Positions 7,343-12,763 of a DNA stretch of 12,763 nt are shown one piece after another; the stretch's first letter is position 1, and every line of letters starts with the position of its first letter. The DNA comes from Actinomycetota bacterium (GTDB lineage: Bacteria > Actinomycetota > Humimicrobiia > Humimicrobiales > Humimicrobiaceae). The DNA lies in NCBI GenBank assembly GCA_016783995.1, contig JADHVN010000030.1, positions 1-12,763 of the forward strand, written 5' to 3'. The position numbers and the translations under genes were made by a program. The notes under the pieces were generated by a model. The model saw nothing but the letters and a program-made list of their open reading frames with translations. It was not told the DNA's origin and did no database searches.

Positions 7343-8509
7343 TTATAGCATCTCAAGGAAAGCTTGAGTTCTGGTTTTTACCTGTCCTTCTGAGAAATTA
7401 TTGTATTCAATCTCTAAATATAGAGTTGGAATATTAAATTCATTTAGTCTCTGCTTAAGTAGCGGAAAACCAAAAAGCATTGTATCACAGAATTTTAAGC
7501 TTATATAAATTACTCCTTTAATATTATTTATTTTTATTTTATTTTCTATCTCTTTTAATTTTAATCCTAAATCAGACATCCTCATGCATTGTGGTTTATT
7601 AATATATCTATATGCTATAGAATTGAGTAATCCAGAATTGGTATCAAGTTTAATTTGTTTTTCAAAATATCTGCTTGAAGTACATAAGTCATCAGTGGTT
7701 AATTTGCAACCTAGTGAAGATAGCATATCCCATAATTTTTCTTCATTTATAAAACTACCTATAATCATTACATTGGGTTTGTTTTCATAATTTACTTGTA
7801 GTTCTGAGTTGTTTTTTAGATATGTTTTTTTTGTATTTTTAATTAATTTAATATATCTATCCAGGTCTTCAATAAAAATATCAGATTCTGAAGTCATAGA
7901 TAATTTCATTACTCTATAATATGTGGATATATCTATAAGATTTGAAGATTTACTAAAAATTTTACTAAATTTCTTTAAAAGTTTTCTCTTATAATTAACA
8001 AGTTCAATTGCATCTCTTAAATTGTTATTATTTATTTTTTTTCCTTCCAAGTTTTCAATAAATCCAGACAAATCACCTAAATTATTTGAAAAAAAATCTA
8101 TAGAGCTTTTATTATTAATTCTTGGAACATCAAGGATGTATGAAGGTATTTTTGGAAGATAGATATTTGCAGTATCATACAATCTTCTCATTCCATCACA
8201 GGAGGTTGTAAATATAATTGCATCAAAATTACTGCTTTCAGATAAGATATTACTCCAACTTGCTTTAAGATACGGGCAGAAATTAATAGGAAAGTAACTT
8301 TCTGCATTATTGTATTTTTTATTTCCAAATATTCTTACTGGCCTGTATCCGCATGCTGTTATTAATTCTTCAGGAGTATAAGTACATAACCAGCCTATAG
8401 AACGGTTATTTTTTTTTGATGAAAGTGTTTTTTTAAAGACAGCTTTAATATCATTTATTTTTTGTCTTAGAGTATATTTGTTAATTGGCTCCCTACTATC
8501 TTGTATCAT
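7343..8509 (-). CDS. 2-hydroxyacyl-CoA dehydratase family Fe-S subunit (HgdB/HadC/BcrB-like)
   Basis: A 388-residue paralogue of the next gene, matching the usual ~375-390 of the smaller subunit. Motifs in order are TYTPEELITACGYRPVRI (43-60), INFCPYLKAS with C78, TTSCDGMRRL with C104, LKFCDT with C341, and the end IPTLYLEIEYN then GQVKTRTQAFLEML. C78, C104 and C341 are the likely [4Fe-4S] ligands. YTPEELI..AG at the N-terminus and FC.. plus EY near the end are typical of HgdB/BcrB. The middle (about 150-250) is rich in Lys, Asn, Ile and Ser and less conserved. ATG at 8509 is the only plausible start because an in-frame stop lies 30 bases upstream with no ATG, GTG or TTG between. AGGG lies some 17 bases upstream, so the ribosome binding site is weak. 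It probably forms a heterodimer with its neighbour. Confidence 0.87.
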   Translation of the reverse strand: MIQDSREPINKYTLRQKINDIKAVFKKTLSSKKNNRSIGWLCTYTPEELITACGYRPVRIFGNKKYNNAESYFPINFCPYLKASWSNILSESSNFDAIIFTTSCDGMRRLYDTANIYLPKIPSYILDVPRINNKSSIDFFSNNLGDLSGFIENLEGKKINNNNLRDAIELVNYKRKLLKKFSKIFSKSSNLIDISTYYRVMKLSMTSESDIFIEDLDRYIKLIKNTKKTYLKNNSELQVNYENKPNVMIIGSFINEEKLWDMLSSLGCKLTTDDLCTSSRYFEKQIKLDTNSGLLNSIAYRYINKPQCMRMSDLGLKLKEIENKIKINNIKGVIYISLKFCDTMLFGFPLLKQRLNEFNIPTLYLEIEYNNFSEGQVKTRTQAFLEML

Positions 8510-8539
8510 ATTATTATTGTATATACACCCTATTTTCTA

Positions 8540-9082
8540 CTATGTTTTTTCTATTAAATCTTCATTTCTTGTAAATTCTTCATAAATTCCAATATGTCCC
8601 CAGAAATCTTCTACATACAGACCTTCTATTTCGCCACTTTCCTTACCTTCGATAGTTATTTTAACTTTTTTAATTTCTTCAAATTCAGTAAGTGTATTTA
8701 CAATTGAATATATTGCCAGAGTCTCAGTAGTGGAGCTGTGAGGTATTTCTTCAAAATTAGTTATTATTTCTTTACTGAAGTCAACAATTGCTGTTTCACC
8801 TGATATTACTACAGAATTAACTTTAACATTAGAAGGAAGAGTCGGGTAGAAATCGCTGCTCTTGGGACCCTTTACGAGTTCTTCAACTATGTTTTTAGGG
8901 AATTCTTCGGTAACTGTAATTTTTCTTACCTCCTTTACAAGAAAAGCTTCATTATCTGTATATTCTGCAAAATACAGCGTTATTGTCTTTGTGCAGGAGC
9001 TAATTGATAATAATAGAAATATTATTATCAATATAGAGCTAAAAATAAAGAGTATTCTGAATTTAGTAATATTATTTTTCAT
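8540..9082 (-). CDS. GerMN-domain lipoprotein
   Basis: A 180-residue exported protein. It has a basic N-terminus (KMKNNITKFR), a hydrophobic stretch LFIFSSILIIIFLLLS, and a lipobox-like SISSC, so it is probably a lipoprotein anchored on the outer face of the cytoplasmic membrane. The mature part fits the GerMN (sporulation and spore germination) domain: ITLYFAEYTDNEAFLVKEVR, then FPKNIVEELVKGP, LPSNVKVNSVVISGETAIVDFS, and TTETLAIYSIVNTLTEFEEIKKVKITIEG. GerMN domains occur in spore-former GerM but also in many non-sporulating proteins, so no sporulation role should be assumed. ATG at 9082 is chosen over the in-frame GTG at 9091, because GGTGA just upstream of the ATG can act as its ribosome binding site while the GTG has none. 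It lies 30 bases before the dehydratase subunit gene and is probably the first gene of that operon; a functional link is not evident. Confidence 0.82.
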   Translation of the reverse strand: MKNNITKFRILFIFSSILIIIFLLLSISSCTKTITLYFAEYTDNEAFLVKEVRKITVTEEFPKNIVEELVKGPKSSDFYPTLPSNVKVNSVVISGETAIVDFSKEIITNFEEIPHSSTTETLAIYSIVNTLTEFEEIKKVKITIEGKESGEIEGLYVEDFWGHIGIYEEFTRNEDLIEKT

Positions 9083-9359
9083 TTTTATCACCAGAAGTAA
9101 TTATTTATTTATAAATCATTTATACCTATGTAATTCTATATATTAGGAAGTAAAAAAACAATAAAAAAATTAATTAAAATATTTTTTAAAATTAAATTAT
9201 TACAAAATTTGCTTCTTAGATGGTATTATTATACTTATACTTACTATTATAGAAACAATCAATTAAAAATATAGTAATTAATATCAACATAGTAACAGTA
9301 AATAATAGCATTAAAGAAGAGGAATTATTCTTTCGAAGTTTCTATTGGAGATAAGGAAT
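9083..9359. other. Divergent AT-rich intergenic region between lipoprotein operon and NAD salvage operon
   Basis: This stretch must hold the promoters of two divergent operons. For the rightward operon the best match is TTGCTT (9209-9214) with TATACT (9230-9235), but the spacing is only 15 bases, so it is weak. I see no convincing riboswitch, operator palindrome, RNA gene or coding potential. Confidence 0.4.
9133..9161 (-). promoter_or_regulatory. Candidate promoter of the lipoprotein/dehydratase operon
   Basis: On the minus strand TTGTTT (9161-9156) and TAGAAT (9138-9133, 5 of 6 match to TATAAT) are 17 bases apart and lie about 50 bases before the chosen lipoprotein start. In such AT-rich DNA chance matches are common. 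Confidence 0.3.
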
Positions 9360-9881
9360 ATGAACGAAAAAAAAGCATTGCTTGTAATTGATATGTTAAA
9401 TGATTTTGTTTTAAATGGAGCACCACTACAGATACCCAAAATTAAAAAGATTGTAAAAAATATAAAGAGGGAAATAGAAAAAGCAAGAGTAGAAGGATAT
9501 ACAATCATATATATTTGTGATTGTCATGAAAGAGATGATAGAGAATTTAAAATGTTTCCTCCTCATGCCCTAAAAAATACTGAAGGGGCTAAAATAATTG
9601 AAGATTTAAAACCCCAGGGTAGTGATATCATTGTAAGAAAAAATACATTTTCAGGTTTTTTAAATACTGATCTAGATGAAATATTGGAAAAATTATCAAT
9701 TGAAAAACTTATAATTACCGGGTGCGTTACAAACATATGTATATTATACACAGCAGCTGGTGCTGTATTTAGGGGTTATAAAGTTAATATTGTAAAAGAT
9801 GCTGTAATTGGGTTAAATTTAAAAGACCATAAATATGCATTAGAGCATATGAAAGATATTCTGAAAATAAATATAATCTAA
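9360..9881 (+). CDS. pncA: Nicotinamidase (isochorismatase-like hydrolase)
   Basis: A 173-residue cytoplasmic hydrolase that would convert nicotinamide to nicotinate plus ammonia. The Asp-Lys-Cys triad is visible: D11 in LLVIDMLNDF, K94 in VRKNTFSGF, and C127 in GCVTNICI, matching the GxxTDxC block of nicotinamidases. D54, H56 and H69 reproduce the D-x-H...H metal site of the archaeal enzyme, which separates nicotinamidases from metal-free isochorismatases. The adjacent nicotinate phosphoribosyltransferase gene, 21 bases downstream, supports the assignment strongly. An upstream in-frame TTG at 9345 would add five residues (MEIRN), but ATG at 9360 is preferred because GGAG (9347-9350) sits nine bases before it and would be coding under the TTG start. 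The leader contains no recognisable NAD-responsive element. A related amidohydrolase is possible but less likely. Confidence 0.88.
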   Translation: MNEKKALLVIDMLNDFVLNGAPLQIPKIKKIVKNIKREIEKARVEGYTIIYICDCHERDDREFKMFPPHALKNTEGAKIIEDLKPQGSDIIVRKNTFSGFLNTDLDEILEKLSIEKLIITGCVTNICILYTAAGAVFRGYKVNIVKDAVIGLNLKDHKYALEHMKDILKINII

Positions 9882-9902
9882 ATATGGTCCAAGGAGTATG
9901 TA

Positions 9903-11072
9903 ATGTTTCATATTGCCAGTGAAGATGATATTAAAAAGGGTAGATTAACTGATATATATTTTAAAAGAACTGAAGAAATATTAAAAGTAAAGAAGAAAAA
10001 TCCGGTAGTTAAAGCTGAAGTATCTTTAAAGAATTTTCCTCAAGGATATAGGTGGGGCATTCTAGCTGGGATAGAAGAGAGTATAAGACTTCTTGCTGAT
10101 TTAAATAAGATATCTATACGGTGTATGCCAGAAGGAACAGTATTTAAGGACTATGAGCCAGTTATGGTAATTGAGGGTAGGTATCTGGATTTTGGCATAT
10201 ATGAAACTGCGCTATTGGGTTTTTTATGTCAATCCAGCGGTATTGCAACAAAGGCTGCCAGGTGTAAGTTAGCTGCTGGGGAAAAATTAATATACAATTT
10301 CGGCGCTAGAAGAGTTCATCCTGCAATAACTCCCATGGTTGAAAGGTGTGCTTATATTGGCGGTGCTGATGGAGTATCTACTACTATTGGGGCAGAGATT
10401 ATTGGAAGGGAACCAGTTGGTACAATACCACATGCATTAGTATTAATTATTGGAGATACTGTTGAAGCAACTAAAGCTTTTGACGAAGTTATTGAACCAA
10501 AAATTAAAAGAATTTCTTTGATTGACACATTTAATGATGAAAAATTTGAAGCAATAAGAGTTGCTGAAGTATTAGGAAAAAGTTTGTTTGGAATTAGGCT
10601 GGATACTCCTTCATCAAGAAGGGGAAATTTTAGAAAGATTTTAGAAGAAGTAAGGTGGGAGTTAGATGTAAGAGGATTTGAAGATGTTAAAATTGTTGTA
10701 AGTGGTGGATTAGATGAGGATGATGTTTCAGATTTGAAGAATATAGTGGATGCATTTGGGATTGGCACAGCCATAAGTGGCGCAAGCGTTATTGATTTTT
10801 CTTTAGATATTGTGGAGATTGAAGGGGAGAAAATTGCAAAAAGAGGTAAAATGTCAGGTGCCAAGAAAGTGTTAAGGTGCAGCAACTGCTTTAGTGATAA
10901 GGTAGTTTTAGAAAATAGAAAGGCATCTAACTATAAATGTGATAAATGCAATAGTATTTATAAGGAGATATTTATAGATGCTATAAAAGATGGGAAAATT
11001 TTATATGATTTTCAATCTGCTTCTGATATTAGGGAAAATGTTATGAAGCAATATAGATTTTTGGAACTTTGA
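9903..11072 (+). CDS. pncB: Nicotinate phosphoribosyltransferase, archaeal type with C-terminal zinc ribbon
   Basis: A 389-residue enzyme joining nicotinate and PRPP to form nicotinate mononucleotide, the committing step of NAD salvage by the Preiss-Handler route. The core shows NFGARRVHPAITPM with H139, ERCAYIGGADGVS, GTIPHALVLIIGDTVEAT with H177, SGGLDEDDV (267-275) and GIGTAISGASVIDFSLDIVE (286-305), the last two forming the phosphate-binding part of the barrel. The C-terminal tail carries C326-x2-C329 and C346-x2-C349, a zinc-ribbon arrangement known in the Thermoplasma-type enzyme and absent from E. coli PncB. ATG at 9903 has AAGGAG (9891-9896) six bases upstream. It sits between nicotinamidase and a histidine-phosphatase gene with 21- and 22-base gaps, so the three are probably one transcript. 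Presence in an apparently bacterial genome suggests either an old shared type or transfer from archaea. Confidence 0.92.
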   Translation: MFHIASEDDIKKGRLTDIYFKRTEEILKVKKKNPVVKAEVSLKNFPQGYRWGILAGIEESIRLLADLNKISIRCMPEGTVFKDYEPVMVIEGRYLDFGIYETALLGFLCQSSGIATKAARCKLAAGEKLIYNFGARRVHPAITPMVERCAYIGGADGVSTTIGAEIIGREPVGTIPHALVLIIGDTVEATKAFDEVIEPKIKRISLIDTFNDEKFEAIRVAEVLGKSLFGIRLDTPSSRRGNFRKILEEVRWELDVRGFEDVKIVVSGGLDEDDVSDLKNIVDAFGIGTAISGASVIDFSLDIVEIEGEKIAKRGKMSGAKKVLRCSNCFSDKVVLENRKASNYKCDKCNSIYKEIFIDAIKDGKILYDFQSASDIRENVMKQYRFLEL

Positions 11073-11094
11073 TGATTGGTTTGAGAGAGGTATT

Positions 11095-11772
11095 ATGGGA
11101 GTAAAATTATTTTTGATAAGACATGGTCAAACTGAATTGAATTTGGAAGGGAGGTATCAGGGAAGTATGGATACAAAATTGACCAGTGTCGGTATCCGGC
11201 AGGCAAAACTTGCAAAAAAATATCTATCAATGGTTATTTTTTCAAGTATATACAGCAGTCCTTTAAAAAGAGCATTAAATACTGCCAGTATTATAGCAGA
11301 TAATGGAAGTCCCAAGGTAACAGTAAGGGATAATTTAAAGGAAATGGATTTTGGGAAATGGGAAGGATTAAAATTTAACGAAATAAATAGAAAATACAGG
11401 AAGGAATATCAAAACTGGCTCAATGATCCTTTTAACAGGCCTCCTACAGGTGGTGAAAGTTTCAAATCTCTTACAAAAAGAGTAACCAAAGAAATTGATA
11501 AAATAGTTAGTGAAAATAATGACGGTGGCAATGTTGCGATTATAACTCATGGTGGAGTAATAGTTTCACTATTAGTTTACTGGCTAAGAATTCCATGCTC
11601 AAGGTGGAGATCTATTATTCAAAGGCAGGGGGCTATAAATATTGTAGTAATTGATAAAAACTTTCCATATATTTCGCAGATTAACTATACTGGTCATTTA
11701 AAACCAATTTATGACGATAGTGAAGATAAGGTAATTGAGATTTACAGCAAACTTGGTAATAAAAAAAATTAA
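11095..11772 (+). CDS. Histidine phosphatase family protein (phosphoglycerate-mutase-like / CobC-like)
   Basis: A 225-residue member of the histidine phosphatase superfamily. The N-terminal LIRHGQTELN gives the RHG signature with the phospho-accepting H10. YSSPLKRALNTA supplies R59, EMDFGKWEG supplies the acid E83, and ITHGGVI supplies the second histidine H152, so the catalytic set is complete. The GRYQGSMDTKLTSVG and PPTGGES segments are those of the GpmB/CobC/PhoE branch, whose members dephosphorylate alpha-ribazole-5'-phosphate, phosphoglycerates or other small phosphates. Substrate cannot be assigned. It has about 20 more residues at the C-terminus than typical ~205-residue members. GAGAGG (11085-11090) precedes ATG by four bases. 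Being 22 bases behind the nicotinate phosphoribosyltransferase suggests a substrate linked to nucleotide or ribose phosphate metabolism, but this is only context. Confidence 0.88.
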   Translation: MGVKLFLIRHGQTELNLEGRYQGSMDTKLTSVGIRQAKLAKKYLSMVIFSSIYSSPLKRALNTASIIADNGSPKVTVRDNLKEMDFGKWEGLKFNEINRKYRKEYQNWLNDPFNRPPTGGESFKSLTKRVTKEIDKIVSENNDGGNVAIITHGGVIVSLLVYWLRIPCSRWRSIIQRQGAINIVVIDKNFPYISQINYTGHLKPIYDDSEDKVIEIYSKLGNKKN

Positions 11773-11891
11773 ATTTACGTACTCGATTTGTTAGGTAAAT
11801 TTGAGATAAGTATTTCAAAGAGAATTATTTGGAGCTTATAAAAATATATATGAGTTGTAAATAGAAAATATATTTAGGAGGGTACAGGAAA

Positions 11892-12763
11892 ATGGATGAA
11901 AATAATGAAGCTAATGAAATCTTTACAAGCGGCATGCTTCAAAATTTAAAAGATAATTGGATTAATATCGCAATAATACTTGCCGTACTTATACTTATAA
12001 TTATTATCGTAAAAATCATTTCCAGAAGGATAAGGAAATTAGTTGAAAAAAAGATTAGCGATGACAGGATAATAATAAAAAAACGTACATTTACCTTTAC
12101 CAGTGTTGTGTCCAATTTAATAATTGTTATTGCTGTAGTAGCAGCTGCTCTCATTACAGCTGATGAGATTGGAATAAATGTTACACCACTTCTTGCTGGT
12201 GCCGGGGTGGCTGGTGTTGTAATTGGTTTTGGGGCTCAAAGCCTAATTAAGGATTTGATAAATGGAGTATTTATATTGCTTGAGCAGTGGTTTCAGGTAG
12301 GTGATATTGTAACCATAGGAGATACTTCAGGGACAGTAGAAAGACTTAATCTAAGAACTACAGTAATAAGAGATATTGAAGGTACGGTTCATTATATTCC
12401 TAATGGTGAAATAACCAAATTAAGCAATCAAACACAGCTGTGGTCCAGAGCTGTAGTTGAAGTGGGTGTTCATTATAGTGAGGATACAGATAGAGTTGTT
12501 AAGGTTCTGGAAGATGTATTTGAAGATCTCGTAAATGATAAAAATTACAAGAAGGTTATTTTAGAGAGACCTGTAATATTGGGAGATGGAGGAATAAGTG
12601 AACTAGGAGATTCAGCAGTTGTATTTAAAATCATTTGCAAGGTTAAACCAGGAGAACAATGGACTATTGCAAGACAGATGAGAAAAAGAATAAAGGATAA
12701 ATTTGATGAAATTGGAATAGAAATTCCTTACCCATGCACTAATGTATATATGAGAAATGAAAG
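11892..12763 (+). CDS. Small-conductance mechanosensitive channel, MscS family (3' end outside window)
   Basis: The frame is open from ATG at 11892 to the window edge, giving 290 residues so far with no stop. Segment 24-43 is the first clear membrane helix, a second lies around 71-90, and 98-130 is the pore-lining TM3 with the small-residue pattern GAGVAGVVIGFGAQSLIKDL typical of MscS. The cytoplasmic beta domain follows with WFQVGDIVTIGDTSGTVE, LRTTVIRDIEGTVHYIPNGEI and SNQTQLWSRA, then the alpha/beta vestibule domain. The N-terminus is short, with three helices as in simple MscS, YkuT or MscMJ proteins. Such channels open under membrane tension and release solutes after hypo-osmotic shock. 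AGGAGGGT (11876-11883) lies eight bases before the ATG. It is 119 bases downstream of the phosphatase, so it is probably transcribed separately. Only a few C-terminal residues are likely missing. Confidence 0.93.
   Translation, partial: MDENNEANEIFTSGMLQNLKDNWINIAIILAVLILIIIIVKIISRRIRKLVEKKISDDRIIIKKRTFTFTSVVSNLIIVIAVVAAALITADEIGINVTPLLAGAGVAGVVIGFGAQSLIKDLINGVFILLEQWFQVGDIVTIGDTSGTVERLNLRTTVIRDIEGTVHYIPNGEITKLSNQTQLWSRAVVEVGVHYSEDTDRVVKVLEDVFEDLVNDKNYKKVILERPVILGDGGISELGDSAVVFKIICKVKPGEQWTIARQMRKRIKDKFDEIGIEIPYPCTNVYMRNE

Noticed and set aside
8540..9082. Reading the GerMN protein as evidence for a spore-former
   Set aside because: GerMN domains also occur outside sporulation, and no other sporulation gene is in the window.
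10352..10885. 177-residue minus-strand frame inside nicotinate phosphoribosyltransferase
   Set aside because: It is a shadow of the conserved plus-strand gene, with Ser/Pro/Thr-rich low-complexity content and no recognisable motif.
11771..11802. Perfect 8-base inverted repeat AAATTTAC / GTAAATTT after the phosphatase gene
   Set aside because: The loop is 16 bases, the stem is nearly all A-T and no T-run follows, so it is not a convincing terminator; it can arise by chance in such AT-rich DNA.
11939..12154. 71-residue hydrophobic minus-strand frame
   Set aside because: It is antisense to the first membrane helices of the MscS channel; the hydrophobicity is a mirror effect.

Overview
The window is AT-rich bacterial DNA with long AT intergenic stretches and a sigma70-like promoter. 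Most plus-strand genes have a clear AGGAGG-type ribosome binding site. The gene content points to a strict anaerobe: a 2-hydroxyacyl-CoA dehydratase/benzoyl-CoA reductase-like pair with its [4Fe-4S] ATPase activator, a ten-cysteine DUF2769 protein, and an archaeal-type nicotinate phosphoribosyltransferase. An uncultured low-GC lineage such as Atribacterota or a clostridial relative would fit, but the taxon is a guess from gene content, not a phylogenetic result.

Layout. (1) 1-987 (+): the 3' part of a membrane protein of the spermidine-synthase-like family, open at the left edge. (2) 988-1361: a strong promoter, a tandem glycine riboswitch and an overlapping intrinsic terminator, which together form a readable ON switch. 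(3) 1362-5160 (+): transketolase in one chain, a class I/II PLP aminotransferase, and a small DUF2769 cysteine-rich protein, all in the same direction with gaps of 166 and 141 bases. (4) 9082-5192 (-): a probable operon read right to left: a GerMN-domain lipoprotein, two paralogous dehydratase-family Fe-S subunits, and the activator. It converges on DUF2769. (5) 9360-11772 (+): nicotinamidase, nicotinate phosphoribosyltransferase and a histidine-phosphatase-family protein with gaps of 21-22 bases, an NAD salvage operon. (6) 11892 to the right edge (+): an MscS-type mechanosensitive channel, open at the window end.

How the parts fit. Nicotinamidase makes nicotinate and the phosphoribosyltransferase turns it into NaMN, so those two are consecutive Preiss-Handler salvage steps. 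The activator supplies low-potential electrons to the two-subunit dehydratase-like protein. The substrate is unknown because no CoA-transferase, dehydrogenase or acyl-CoA dehydrogenase/ETF gene lies in the window. The most unusual arrangement is the glycine riboswitch in front of transketolase and an aminotransferase. One possible, untested explanation is that glycine/serine surplus is passed through hydroxypyruvate, a known transketolase donor, into sugar phosphates. No CRISPR, tRNA, rRNA, insertion sequence or phage gene was seen.
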